From positions 186,001 through 250,000 of the forward strand of contig NZ_CP151634.1 of NCBI RefSeq assembly GCF_038397725.1: a DNA stretch of 64,000 bases, read 5' to 3'. The stretch's first letter is position 1. The number at the start of each line of letters is the position of its first letter. The notes under the pieces were generated by a model. The model saw nothing but the letters and a program-made list of their open reading frames with translations. It was not told the DNA's origin and searched no databases. This stretch comes from Microbacterium sp. LWO13-1.2. Lineage in GTDB: Bacteria > Actinomycetota > Actinomycetes > Actinomycetales > Microbacteriaceae. Both the position numbers and the translations under genes were made by a program. Shown here piece after piece: positions 1-8,452 of this stretch.

Positions 1-626
1 CGATCAAGCCCATCTGGATCGGTCTCGGCAACTCGCTGGTGCTGGCTCTGGTCACGGTTCTGATCGTGCTGTTCCTGCTCGCACCCACGATGATCCTGAT
101 GAATCTGCGCTTCCCGAAGCTGAGGCCGGTCTTCGAGTTCGCCGTACTGCTGCCGATCTCGATCCCGGCGATCGTGCTCGTCGTCGGCCTCGCGCCGATC
201 TATCTGCAGATCGGGCGGACACTCGGCACCGGCACCTGGACGCTCGCCTTCGCGTATGGGATCACGGTCCTGCCGTTCGCCTACCGCTCGATCCAGGCAT
301 CCATCGACGCGGCGGACATGAAGACGCTCGCCGAGGCTGCCCGCTCGCTCGGTGCGAGCTGGCCGACGGTGGTGCTCCGAGTGCTCGCACCGAATCTGCG
401 GCAGGGGCTGCTCGCAGCATCGCTCATCTCGATCGCTGTCGTGCTGGGCGAGTACACCATCGCATCGCTGCTGAATCGGCAGGTGTTCCAGACGGCGTTG
501 ATCGTCGTGCAGAAGCAGGATGCCTACGCACCGGCGATCTTCACGCTGCTGGCACTGCTGTTCTGCTTCCTCCTGCTCCTCACCATCGGCCGCGCCGCCC
601 GCGGCACCGGAAAGGCCCGCTCATGA
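1..626 (+). CDS. ABC transporter inner-membrane permease (PotC/PhnV type), 5' end outside window
   Basis: This is the C-terminal part of a binding-protein-dependent ABC permease. The frame is open from base 3 with no start, so the gene begins upstream. At least four hydrophobic segments are visible. The cytoplasmic EAA loop (EAARSLGASW, near base 333) contacts the ATPase, followed by the GEYTIASLLN stretch seen in spermidine/putrescine and 2-aminoethylphosphonate permeases. It overlaps the next gene, the ATPase, by 4 bp (ATGA), so the two are translationally coupled. Substrate cannot be decided because the binding protein lies outside the window; polyamine, phosphonate or ferric iron are the family options. 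Confidence 0.88.
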   Translation, partial: IKPIWIGLGNSLVLALVTVLIVLFLLAPTMILMNLRFPKLRPVFEFAVLLPISIPAIVLVVGLAPIYLQIGRTLGTGTWTLAFAYGITVLPFAYRSIQASIDAADMKTLAEAARSLGASWPTVVLRVLAPNLRQGLLAASLISIAVVLGEYTIASLLNRQVFQTALIVVQKQDAYAPAIFTLLALLFCFLLLLTIGRAARGTGKARS

Positions 627-1702
627 CCCTCCCCCGTACCGCCGACAACATGCTGCTCGCCGAGGCCGGCGAAGGTACACGCGTGCAGCTGCAGGGCATC
701 GTCAAGAGCTACGCCGGAAACCGCGTCCTGCACGGCGTCGATCTCGACATCGCCCCGGGCGAGTTCGTCTCGCTTCTCGGTCCGTCCGGCTGCGGCAAGA
801 CGACGCTGTTGCGGGTGCTGGCCGGTCTCGAGGGCGCCGACGAGGGTGCGGTGCTGCTCGGCGGCGGCGACGTCTCGCGCGTGCCGACGAACAAGCGCGA
901 CATCGGCATGGTGTTTCAGTCCTACTCGCTGTTCCCGCACCTTCGGGTCGTCGACAACACCGCCTTCGGTCTGCGTCGTCGCGGTGCGGGTCGGGCGGAA
1001 GCCGCCAAGCGCGCCCTCGACGCCCTCGCTCTCGTCGGGTTGGATGCCTTCGCCGACCGGTTCCCCCATCAGCTCTCCGGCGGCCAGCAGCAGCGCGTGG
1101 CGCTCGCCAGGGCGCTGGTCACCGAGCCCAAGGTGCTGCTGCTCGACGAGCCGCTCTCCGCGCTGGATGCGAAGGTGCGGGTGCAGCTGCGCGATGAGAT
1201 CCGCCGCATCCAGCTCCGCCTGGGGATCACCACGGTGTTCGTGACGCACGATCAGGAGGAGGCCCTCGCGGTCTCCGACCGGATCGCCGTGATGAACGCC
1301 GGTCGCATCGAGCAGATCGGCTCCCCCGAGCAGCTGTATACCGAGCCGACGACGGCCGGAGTCGCCGCGTTCGTCGGTCTGTCCAGCGTCGTGTCGGGTG
1401 TCGCCGAGGGCGACCACGTCATGGTGTGGGGACAGAGCCTTCCGCTGCGCTCCCCCGCCGACGGCCCGGTCGACGTCTACCTGCGACCGGAGAACGTGTA
1501 CTTCGCTTCTGAGGCGGATGCAGCCACCGACGCGCTCGTCGAGGAGAGCACCTTCCTCGGCAGTATCCGGCGCACGCTCGTGCGTACGGAATCCGGCGAG
1601 CTCGTGCGGCTGCAGCACTCGCCGCGCTTTCACCCTGCCTTCGGCGATCGGGTGCGCATCGCGGTGAATCCAGAGCCGGTGGCGGTGCATCCGCGCGGTT
1701 GA
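623..1702 (+). CDS. ABC transporter ATP-binding protein (PotA/FbpC/PhnT type)
   Basis: A 359-residue ATPase that powers the preceding permease. Walker A is GPSGCGKT at 53-60, Q-loop Gln99, signature LSGGQ at 151-155, Walker B LLLDE at 172-176, and switch His209. After about residue 240 comes a C-terminal TOBE-like extension of about 110 residues, as in importers for polyamines, iron or phosphonate. All catalytic residues are present. The ATG overlaps the permease stop. It is the last gene of the importer operon; a short hairpin follows the stop. Substrate is inferred only at the level of family. Confidence 0.92.
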   Translation: MTLPRTADNMLLAEAGEGTRVQLQGIVKSYAGNRVLHGVDLDIAPGEFVSLLGPSGCGKTTLLRVLAGLEGADEGAVLLGGGDVSRVPTNKRDIGMVFQSYSLFPHLRVVDNTAFGLRRRGAGRAEAAKRALDALALVGLDAFADRFPHQLSGGQQQRVALARALVTEPKVLLLDEPLSALDAKVRVQLRDEIRRIQLRLGITTVFVTHDQEEALAVSDRIAVMNAGRIEQIGSPEQLYTEPTTAGVAAFVGLSSVVSGVAEGDHVMVWGQSLPLRSPADGPVDVYLRPENVYFASEADAATDALVEESTFLGSIRRTLVRTESGELVRLQHSPRFHPAFGDRVRIAVNPEPVAVHPRG

Positions 1703-1713
1703 GGGTGCGGTCG

Positions 1714-1728
1714 AGGGCTTCGCGCCCT
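1714..1728 (+). terminator. short hairpin after the ABC importer operon
   Basis: AGGGC-TTCGC-GCCCT lies 12 bp after the stop of the ATPase gene. It is only a 5-bp stem with a stable TTCGC loop and has no T tract, so it is a weak terminator candidate. Confidence 0.35.
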
Positions 1729-1743
1729 TCAGTGAGACGTTCG

Positions 1744-1816
1744 CCGTGATCGTTCACGGTTCGCTTGACCACACCTTCGGATAGGACTATCGTGACAGGC
1801 TCGTGAACGTTCACGA
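1744..1816 (+). promoter_or_regulatory. LacI-regulated promoter with two flanking operators
   Basis: TTGACC (1765-1770), a 17-bp spacer and TATCGT (1788-1793) form a good sigma-70-type promoter. It is bracketed by two related palindromes. TCGTGAACGTTCACGA at 1801-1816 is perfect and sits at the expected transcription start. CCGTGATCGTTCACGG at 1744-1759 is imperfect and lies just upstream of the -35 box. They share GTGANCGTTCAC and are 57 bp apart centre to centre. This is the usual layout for a LacI-family repressor, and a LacI gene is the second gene of the unit, so negative autoregulation is inferred. Confidence 0.75.
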
Positions 1817-1834
1817 ATCTGGCTCGAAAGGACG

Positions 1835-3856
1835 ATGGTGACCCCTCAGCTCGCAGTCGAAGAGACACACACCCGCACCGGTGGATGGGCCGTGCTCGGC
1901 CCGGGGAACATCGCGCGCACATTCCTCACCGGCCTCGCATCGAGCGCGGGTGAGCTCGTCGCGGTCGGCAGCTCGGATGCCTCGCGGGCCCAGTCGTTCG
2001 CCGACGAAGCGAAGCAGCAGGGCGCCGCCGACGTGACGGCAGGCGACTACGCGCACGCCCTCGCCGATCCTCGCGTCGACGCGGTCTATGTGTCCAGCGT
2101 GCACACGGCTCACGCCGCTCTCGCGATCGCGGCGATCGAGGCCGGCAAGGCCGTGCTCTGCGAGAAGCCCCTCGCCGTGAACCACGGGACGGCAATGGCG
2201 CTCGTCGATGCCGCCCGGCAGGCCGGAGTACCGCTCGTCGAGGCCTACATGTACCGCTTCCACCCGCAGACCCGTGCTGTGCTCGACCTCGTGCGCGCGG
2301 GAGCCATCGGCCGCGTTCTCCACATCGATGCGTCCTTCGCCTTCCGCGTCGGTGAGCGCCAGGGGCGACTGTTCGACCCGGCCTTGGCGGGCGGCGGCAT
2401 CCTCGATGTCGGCGGGTACACCGTCACGATGGCATCGGCCGTCGTCGACGCCGCGGATGGCGTGCACGCATCCGAGCCCGTCGACCTGACGGCCGGCGGC
2501 ACCCTCGGCCCCACCGGCGTCGACGAATGGACCGTCGCCAGAGCGACGTACCGCAGCGGCATCACGGCGACTCTGACGACCGGCGTCATGACCCCGGCGG
2601 CGAACACCGTGACCATCCTCGGCGAGAAGGGCAGCATCCGCGTGGCGGAACCCTGGGTTCCGAGCGGCGATGCCGAGATCGAGCTCGCCACCGGCGATGG
2701 CGTGCGCACCATCGTGATCGAGGCCACCGACGCGTATGCACTCGAGGCCGACGCGACCATCGCTGCGCTGCGCGAAGGGCGGCCCGACGCGCCGGAGATG
2801 ACGTCGGCAGAGACCCTTGCGACGGCGCGCACCCTCGATCGCTGGCGCGCCGCCATCGGCCTGCGCTACCCCTTCGAGGCCGAGGATGCGGACATCGCGC
2901 CGGTGCGCGGTTCGTTCCGCGGCATCGGGGCCGACGGCGACATGCCGTACGGCGACATCCCGGGTGTCGGCAAGCGCGTCTCGCGCCTCGTGATGGGCGT
3001 CGACAACCAGCCCGACCTGGCTCACGCGTCAGCGATCTTCGACGTCTACGCCGAGCAGGGCGGCAACGTCTTCGATACCGCGTACATCTACGGTGACGGT
3101 GACCTCGAGAAGCGGCTGGGCCGCTGGATCGCGAACCGCGGTGTCCGCGAAGACGTCGTGGTCATCACGAAGGGCGGGCACACCCCGCACTGCGACCCGG
3201 AGTCGGTATCGCGCCAGCTTCTCGAGAGTCTCGAGCGACAGGGAACCGACTACGCCGACATCTACATGCTCCACCGCGACAACCCCGAAGTCCCCGTCGG
3301 CGAGTTCGTCGACGTTCTCGACGAGCACGCCCGCGCCGGCCGTATCCGCGTGTTCGGCGGATCGAACTGGTCGCCTGAGCGCATCGACGAGGCCAACGCC
3401 TACGCTCTGGCCAACGGGCGGCAAGGATTCGGCGTCGTGAGCGATCATTTCGGGCTTGCCGAGGCATACGACGTACCCTGGGAGGGTTGTGTGCAGGTGA
3501 CCGATGCCGCGTCGAAGCGCTGGCTGGAGGAGCGGCAGATCCCGCTTCTCCCGTGGTCATCACAGGCACGTGGATTCTTCACCGGTCGCGCCCGTCCGGA
3601 CGACCGCAGCGACGCCGAGCTCGTGCGCTGCTACTACAGCGACGAGAACTTCGAGCGCCTGCGTCGCGCCGAGACCCTGGGGGCCGAGCGCGGCGTGCCG
3701 ACGACAGCGATCGCACTCGCCTACGTGCTCGCGCAGCCCTTCCCGACATTCCCCCTCTTCGGACCGCGTACGATCGAGGAGACCCGCTCGTCGATGCGGG
3801 GACTCACTGTCGATCTCACACCCGAAGAGGTGGCGTGGCTGGATCTTCGCAGCTGA
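1835..3856 (+). CDS. Gfo/Idh/MocA-type oxidoreductase fused to an aldo/keto reductase
   Basis: A 673-residue two-enzyme protein. Residues about 15-345 are a Gfo/Idh/MocA dehydrogenase: dinucleotide loop GPGNIA (22-27) and the EKP motif (110-112) with its catalytic lysine. From about residue 375 an aldo/keto reductase follows with an intact tetrad: Asp and Tyr in FDTAYIYG, Lys in VVITKGG, His in YMLHRDN. Family knowledge: both halves oxidise or reduce sugars and polyols with NAD(P). Inference: consecutive redox steps on one sugar or cyclitol. A GTG three bases inside the ATG (1838) is better spaced from AAAGGA and may be the true start. The LacI gene overlaps its end. It lies behind the LacI-type operators. 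Confidence 0.85.
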   Translation: MVTPQLAVEETHTRTGGWAVLGPGNIARTFLTGLASSAGELVAVGSSDASRAQSFADEAKQQGAADVTAGDYAHALADPRVDAVYVSSVHTAHAALAIAAIEAGKAVLCEKPLAVNHGTAMALVDAARQAGVPLVEAYMYRFHPQTRAVLDLVRAGAIGRVLHIDASFAFRVGERQGRLFDPALAGGGILDVGGYTVTMASAVVDAADGVHASEPVDLTAGGTLGPTGVDEWTVARATYRSGITATLTTGVMTPAANTVTILGEKGSIRVAEPWVPSGDAEIELATGDGVRTIVIEATDAYALEADATIAALREGRPDAPEMTSAETLATARTLDRWRAAIGLRYPFEAEDADIAPVRGSFRGIGADGDMPYGDIPGVGKRVSRLVMGVDNQPDLAHASAIFDVYAEQGGNVFDTAYIYGDGDLEKRLGRWIANRGVREDVVVITKGGHTPHCDPESVSRQLLESLERQGTDYADIYMLHRDNPEVPVGEFVDVLDEHARAGRIRVFGGSNWSPERIDEANAYALANGRQGFGVVSDHFGLAEAYDVPWEGCVQVTDAASKRWLEERQIPLLPWSSQARGFFTGRARPDDRSDAELVRCYYSDENFERLRRAETLGAERGVPTTAIALAYVLAQPFPTFPLFGPRTIEETRSSMRGLTVDLTPEEVAWLDLRS

Positions 3857-4869
3857 CCGGCGCAGGCGACCCCGGGGCATCGGGGCCGCCTGCCACGCGT
3901 CGGCGTGCGACCATCCTCGACGTCGCTGCGGCTGCCGGGGTGTCACGCCAGACCGTCACTCGCGCGGTCAACGATATGCCGGGCATCAGCGTCGAGACCA
4001 GGCGTCGGGTCCTCGAGGCCGCGAGCATGCTCGCCTACCGCCCCTCTCGATTCGGTCGAGGGCTCGTCACGGGCGGCGACAGCCAGCTCGGACTCGTCGT
4101 CAGCGATCTGCGCAATCCGTACTCCCCCGAGCTGGCCGCGGCGGTCGTCCGCCGTGCCGCTGCCGACGGATGGAGCGTCTCCCTCGTCGACATCGGGCTC
4201 GCCGGCTCCGCCGATCGGCTTCTGCATTCACTTCATGCGCAGGTCGATGTCATCGTCGGCTATCTCGGCGAGTGGGCGCTGGGGTGGGAGAGCCGGTTCG
4301 GCGCGACGCCTCTCATCCTGCTCGACGCGGATGCGGACTCCAGCCATGCCGGGGTGAATCTGGATCCGACCGCAGCGATCGAGGATCTGGCGGCTCACCT
4401 CGTGGCCGTCGGTACCCGCCGGCCGGTCGTGCTCGATGCATCCGAGCCTCATGCGACGAGTGGTCGCGGGATCGCGATGATGGCGGCCCTCGAGCGGCGA
4501 GGTCTCGCACCCGAGCTCGTGCACGCCTCCGCCTCGACACCGGAGCATGCGTCGGCCGTAACGGCGCAGGTCATCCGTCGTGCCACACCTCCAGACGCCA
4601 TCTTCGCGTTCAACGATCTGATGGCGCTCGGTGTGCTCTCGGCGTGCCGCCACGCCGGCCTCGACGTGCCCCGCGACATCCGCGTCGCGGGAGTCGACGG
4701 TCTCACGATCGGCGCCCTCGTCGCCCCGACGCTCACGACCCTCGCGGTGGATTTCGACGAGGTCGCCCGCCACACTCTCGAGCTCGCCGTCGCGCTCCGC
4801 GAGGGCGTTCCCGGTGCCGACCTGAAACGCGTCTCGAAGCACCGTCTCGTGCTGCGCGAATCGGCGTAG
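3835..4869 (+). CDS. LacI-family transcriptional repressor
   Basis: About 344 residues from a GTG at 3835 that overlaps the end of the oxidoreductase by 22 bp; GAGG lies 4 bp upstream. The N-terminal helix-turn-helix spans about residues 26-46 (TILDVAAAAGVSRQTVTRAV), followed by the hinge and a periplasmic-binding-protein-like effector domain to the end. The coupling to the fused dehydrogenase and the palindromic operators at 1744-1816 indicate that it represses its own operon and senses the substrate or product of that enzyme. The frame is open far upstream, but the HTH position supports this start. Confidence 0.87.
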   Translation: MAGSSQLTGAGDPGASGPPATRRRATILDVAAAAGVSRQTVTRAVNDMPGISVETRRRVLEAASMLAYRPSRFGRGLVTGGDSQLGLVVSDLRNPYSPELAAAVVRRAAADGWSVSLVDIGLAGSADRLLHSLHAQVDVIVGYLGEWALGWESRFGATPLILLDADADSSHAGVNLDPTAAIEDLAAHLVAVGTRRPVVLDASEPHATSGRGIAMMAALERRGLAPELVHASASTPEHASAVTAQVIRRATPPDAIFAFNDLMALGVLSACRHAGLDVPRDIRVAGVDGLTIGALVAPTLTTLAVDFDEVARHTLELAVALREGVPGADLKRVSKHRLVLRESA

Positions 4870-4885
4870 GCCACACCGATCGCAT

Positions 4886-4930
4886 CGGCGCTCCGCCCCG
4901 GTCCCGGCATCCGGCTGAGCGAGAGCGCCG
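4886..4930. terminator. convergent terminator between lacI gene and DUF202 gene
   Basis: CGGCGCTC (4886-4893) and GAGCGCCG (4923-4930) are perfect 8-bp arms around a 29-nt GC-rich loop, in the gap between two convergent genes. It could terminate both strands. No T tract is present. Confidence 0.5.
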
Positions 4931-5278
4931 CTACCGGATCAGGAGCATCCCCGATGCCGCGCCGCCGATGAGCGCCGAGACGGCAGCGAGGGTCAGGAAC
5001 TCTCCACCGGCCCCGGGGATCGGCGCGCCCCTGACCAGCGCCTTCGCCACGCCACGGTATCGGGCGCCTCCTCGGATCCACGTCCAGATCGCGAGGGCGA
5101 AGCCGAGGAGCGCGGGGAGGAGAACCAGGCCCTGCATCCAGCTCGTCGGGGAGACCACCGGAACCACACGGAGCACGAACAGCGATCCGATGACGAGCGC
5201 GACCGCGGTACGGCGCCAGGCCAATGCAGTGCGCTCGAGCTGGAGCCCGGGGTCGAAGAGCGCAGGTCGCTTCGTCAC
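4931..5278 (-). CDS. DUF202 family membrane protein (second of a pair)
   Basis: A 115-residue protein with three predicted transmembrane helices. The DUF202 signature reads LERTALAWRRTAVALVIG near residues 14-31. The GTG start (5276-5278) overlaps the stop of the upstream DUF202 gene by 4 bp (GTGA), so they are coupled and probably form a hetero-oligomer. The family (YidG/YidH-like) has no established biochemical role. The setting here is unusual: it is the last gene of an operon beginning with a sulfatase and its formylglycine-generating enzyme. Confidence 0.85.
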   Translation of the reverse strand: MTKRPALFDPGLQLERTALAWRRTAVALVIGSLFVLRVVPVVSPTSWMQGLVLLPALLGFALAIWTWIRGGARYRGVAKALVRGAPIPGAGGEFLTLAAVSALIGGAASGMLLIR

Positions 5279-5637
5279 CTCGTGTAGATCCCACCGAGAA
5301 GGACGAGTCCCACAACGGCTACGACGAGCCCGACGAAGAGGCTCATCACGGATCCAGGAAGCGGGTCGCTGTTTCGCAGTGCACGCTCGGCTCTCCCCCA
5401 CTCCCACCACGCGATCAGTGGCAGCACGGTGCCGCTGTGGATCAGGATCAGCGATGCTGCGATGCGCATCGACTCCGCGATGTCGAGTCCGAGGACTTCG
5501 AGAGCCACTCCGGCCGCGAGCATACCGAGCGCGGTGCGGATCCACGCCAGGAACGTGCGTTCATTGGCCAACGAGAAGCGAGGGTCCGGCTCGCTCCCGT
5601 GCCGGTAGACGGCGGCGGGGAATCGGCTCGCTCTCAT
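5275..5637 (-). CDS. DUF202 family membrane protein (first of a pair)
   Basis: A 120-residue protein. The classic DUF202 motif (FSLANERTFLAWIRTALG, residues 21-38) leads into three hydrophobic helices at roughly 31-50, 58-76 and 97-117. The start ATG overlaps the stop of the formylglycine-generating enzyme by 4 bp, and its own stop overlaps the second DUF202 gene by 4 bp. Function is unknown. Its fixed place after sulfatase and FGE suggests a role linked to sulfatase maturation or export, but that is inference from position only. Confidence 0.87.
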   Translation of the reverse strand: MRASRFPAAVYRHGSEPDPRFSLANERTFLAWIRTALGMLAAGVALEVLGLDIAESMRIAASLILIHSGTVLPLIAWWEWGRAERALRNSDPLPGSVMSLFVGLVVAVVGLVLLGGIYTR

Positions 5638-6488
5638 GAGTCGGGCGCCTTCGAAACGGTGCGGAATCCGCAGTTGGCCGCTGACGAATCCGGCGTGTTG
5701 CCGGTGCGCGCGGAGACCCGGTACCGATTGCAGTACGAGTCATGGCACAGATACGAACCGCCCCGGGTCGCGCGGCGGTCATCGAGCAGCGGAAGGGCGC
5801 GAGGTGCGCGTCGGAGACGCGGGGCGTACTGATCGCGTGTCCACTCCCAGACGTTCCCGGCCATGTCGTAGAGGCCGTATCCGTTCGGCTGATAGGTGCG
5901 CACAGGCGAAGTCGCCACCCATCCGTCCTCGGCCGTGTTCACGTCCGGGAATGCGCCCTGCCAGATGTTGCACGGCCACACGGAGCCGGCAAGAAGCTCA
6001 TCTCCCCACGGGTATCTGGCGCCGATCAGTCCGCCGCGGGCCGCGGCCTCCCACTGATCCTCGCTGGGTAGGGTGCGCCCTGCCCACGCCGAATAGGCCG
6101 TCGCATCGTGCCATGAGATGTGCACCACCGGATGGCCACTGAGCCCCTCGAGATCGCTTCCGGGGCCCGCGGGGTGCCGCCAGTCGGCCCCGCGCACTTC
6201 GATCCACCACGGTGCCGAGGGCGACCGGCCGAGGACGTCTCGATCTGCGGCGGCGACCACGGAGTGGAACACGGCCGATGTTCCGAATCGCTCCGCCTCG
6301 GTGACGTGCCCGCTGGCATCGACGAACTCGGCGAACTGCGCGTTCGTGACGGGCGTCTCGTCGATGTCGAATTCGAGGAGGGAGACCGCGCGAACGGGAG
6401 TCTCTCCGTCGAAGTCGTTGCCGTCGTCGAAATGGTCTCCGAGAATGAAGACTCCCGCGGGAACGGCACGCACTCGTCGTCCGCTCAT
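5634..6488 (-). CDS. formylglycine-generating enzyme (sulfatase-modifying factor, FGE-sulfatase domain)
   Basis: A 284-residue protein that fits the aerobic, copper-dependent FGE, which oxidises the CxPxR cysteine of sulfatases to C-alpha-formylglycine. The catalytic cysteine pair is present as Cys248 and Cys253 within TRGGSYLCHDSYCNRYR, followed by the NCGFR element near 272. Paralogues without these cysteines are non-FGE members, so this one is expected to be active. No signal peptide is seen, so it acts in the cytosol. It overlaps the upstream sulfatase by 4 bp (ATGA) and the downstream DUF202 gene by 4 bp. Its obvious client is that sulfatase. Confidence 0.92.
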   Translation of the reverse strand: MSGRRVRAVPAGVFILGDHFDDGNDFDGETPVRAVSLLEFDIDETPVTNAQFAEFVDASGHVTEAERFGTSAVFHSVVAAADRDVLGRSPSAPWWIEVRGADWRHPAGPGSDLEGLSGHPVVHISWHDATAYSAWAGRTLPSEDQWEAAARGGLIGARYPWGDELLAGSVWPCNIWQGAFPDVNTAEDGWVATSPVRTYQPNGYGLYDMAGNVWEWTRDQYAPRLRRAPRALPLLDDRRATRGGSYLCHDSYCNRYRVSARTGNTPDSSAANCGFRTVSKAPDS

Positions 6489-8272
6489 GTGGCGGTTCCG
6501 GCAAGTGCCGCCCGGCCCTCCTGCGCGGGCTGCGAGATCGATGCGAGCGCGTCGGCGATTCGATGCAGCTGCACGACGGGGAAGGCAGTGACGGCGGCGA
6601 AGTCGTAGAGAGTGGCGTCGCCGAGCATCCCGAGAATCTCGCTCTGGGTGAGCATCGGCGCGTATCTCGCCAGCACGTCGCGAGCACGCGGATGCCCGAG
6701 AAGCTCCGTGATCGGAGTCGCCACGCCGATCTCCCCGACGGCGAAGTCCTCGATCGGCGGCATCGGCGCCGCCGCCGCTGTCGCGATGCCGCTCTGCGCA
6801 TGCACGAGCAAGTGCTCCACTGCGGGCTCCCCGTCGACGGGGATGCCGAGGCGGATGAACTGGCTCACCGGGGCCGCGTTCTCGTGAAGAAGCCGCGCGA
6901 GCAGTCGAAGCATGCGCAATTCCAGCTCCGGATCATCGAGAGGATGCTGTTGCCCCGGGTCATTCTCGAGATCGAAGAGCAGCGTCCCGTGCATATAGGG
7001 GTTGATCGGTGTCCGGCCGACCAGACGCAGCGGACGGATGCCCTTCATGAAGGGGAAGGGCTCGGCGAGTTCCGCCCCCTCGAACTCTCCGGGCGCGAAG
7101 CGTCCGCGCATGTGGGTCGGCATCAGGGTGTACTCCTCCAAGGGGGCGTTCTCGGGGGTCGCGCAGGCACGCATGTACACATATCGCCCGTCGGTGACGT
7201 TCACATGGCCGCCGTGCGCCCCGAAGAGCGCCCCCTCTCGCTCGACCGTCGAGAGAGGGCCGCCGAGCATGTCCGGTGTCGAAGGCACGCCGAAGAAGTC
7301 GAGCAGTGTCGGAGCGATGTCGATCGTCTGCACAAGCTCGGAACGGCGCTCCCCCGCACCGCCGGTACGCGGATCCCAGACGAACGCGGGAAGGTGCACG
7401 AGTTCGTTGAACCACGGCTGAACGGTCTTCGCCCACCAGCCGTGCTCTCCGAGAAGGAAGCCGTGGTCGGTGTTGACGATGAGCAGGGTGTCATCCCACA
7501 TTTCGTGTTCGTCCATCAGGTCGAGCACGCGTCCGAGAGACCGATCGCACATGCTGACGAGCGCCTTGTACTCGGCCCGCGCATGCTCGACCTGATCGGC
7601 GGGTTCAGTGACTTTCGCGTACGGGGGCCAGTCGAAGGCGGGTCCCTCGTACTCGTGCGGATACATCAGTTTGTAGTCGTCGTAGGTGAAGAACGGTTCA
7701 TGCGGGTCGAAGCACTCGATCTGCACGAACCAACGGTCGGCATCCATGTTCGTCTTCATGAACTCGATTCCCGCGTCGAACGTCTGCGTCTGCGGGTGAT
7801 CGGCCTCGTGCCGGAGGTAGCCGCGGTTGACTTCGTCCTGCCGGTGCATCCGGCTCCTGAACCCCTGCCCTGGCGTACCGACCGGCGCGACCTCCCCCTT
7901 CCAGGGGTCGCCCTCCTGCCCGCGGAAGAACTCCCACGTCGTGTACCTCGGATGGTAGGTCGCGCCGCCGTCCTCCCAGTAGTGCGGGTGATCGCTGGCC
8001 AGGTGCGTGTGGACGCCCTGCCGTCCGAGCATCTCGGGCATGGAATCGTCGAAGGGCTCCAGCGGCCCCCAACTGCGGTGCAGGAAGTTGTGCCGACCGG
8101 TATGCAGCTCGCGCCTGGCCGGCATGCACGGCATGGAGCCCGCGTAGAAGTTGTCGAATGTGACAGTCCGTTCGGCGAGCCGCCGAAAGTTCGGAGCCTC
8201 GATCTCGTCCGAGCCGTACGGCGGCAGCATGTGCCGGTTGAGACTGTCGAACATCACCATGATCGCACGCAT
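6485..8272 (-). CDS. type I sulfatase (formylglycine-dependent)
   Basis: About 595 residues in the alkaline-phosphatase-like sulfatase fold. The activation motif CMPAR (Cys49-Arg53) is a perfect CxPxR. Metal ligands are suggested by MFDSLN near residue 9 and NTDHGFLLGEHG. No signal peptide is present, so the enzyme appears cytoplasmic and would need imported substrate. The ATG at 8272 is chosen because AAGGGA lies 8 nt upstream; a GTG 27 bp further upstream lacks a ribosome site. First gene of the sulfatase-FGE-DUF202-DUF202 operon, preceded by two CAC-WW-GTG operator sites. Substrate class (aryl versus sugar sulfate) is undecided. Confidence 0.92.
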   Translation of the reverse strand: MRAIMVMFDSLNRHMLPPYGSDEIEAPNFRRLAERTVTFDNFYAGSMPCMPARRELHTGRHNFLHRSWGPLEPFDDSMPEMLGRQGVHTHLASDHPHYWEDGGATYHPRYTTWEFFRGQEGDPWKGEVAPVGTPGQGFRSRMHRQDEVNRGYLRHEADHPQTQTFDAGIEFMKTNMDADRWFVQIECFDPHEPFFTYDDYKLMYPHEYEGPAFDWPPYAKVTEPADQVEHARAEYKALVSMCDRSLGRVLDLMDEHEMWDDTLLIVNTDHGFLLGEHGWWAKTVQPWFNELVHLPAFVWDPRTGGAGERRSELVQTIDIAPTLLDFFGVPSTPDMLGGPLSTVEREGALFGAHGGHVNVTDGRYVYMRACATPENAPLEEYTLMPTHMRGRFAPGEFEGAELAEPFPFMKGIRPLRLVGRTPINPYMHGTLLFDLENDPGQQHPLDDPELELRMLRLLARLLHENAAPVSQFIRLGIPVDGEPAVEHLLVHAQSGIATAAAAPMPPIEDFAVGEIGVATPITELLGHPRARDVLARYAPMLTQSEILGMLGDATLYDFAAVTAFPVVQLHRIADALASISQPAQEGRAALAGTAT

Positions 8273-8310
8273 CTTCGCGGTCCCTTCGTTTCGTACCACT
8301 CGAGCGCCTA

Positions 8311-8361
8311 TGACACTAGTGGAATCCTACGAAGGATTGCACATGTGTCATGAGTCGTCAA
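8311..8361 (-). promoter_or_regulatory. sulfatase operon promoter with two PadR-type operators
   Basis: Read on the minus strand, TTGACG (8361-8356) is followed 8 nt later by the palindromic core CACATGTG (8347-8340), which sits in the -35/-10 spacer. A second core, CACTAGTG at 8321-8314 within ATTCCACTAGTGTCA, lies 26 bp further downstream. The same core recurs at the padR gene and MFS promoters, so repression by the adjacent PadR is inferred. Confidence 0.7.
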
Positions 8362-8385
8362 CCGCGCCTCGCGCAGACCCGTGCA

Positions 8386-8408
8386 TTGACGGGCCATATC
8401 ACTTGTGT
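8386..8408 (+). promoter_or_regulatory. padR promoter with one PadR-type operator
   Basis: TTGACG (8386-8391) followed 8 nt later by CACTTGTG (8400-8407). The spacing between -35 box and operator core is the same as in the sulfatase promoter and within one base of that in the MFS promoter. The -10 box is weak. It lies 45 bp before the PadR start, so autoregulation is inferred. Confidence 0.65.
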
Positions 8409-8452
8409 CACCCTTGGAGAGGCGCGCGCCACACCGACGCAGGACAAGGTCA

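Noticed and set aside
3504..5639. 711-codon open frame on the plus strand
   Set aside because: Out of frame with the fused reductase and LacI genes and antisense to the DUF202 genes; low-complexity Arg/Ser/Pro composition.
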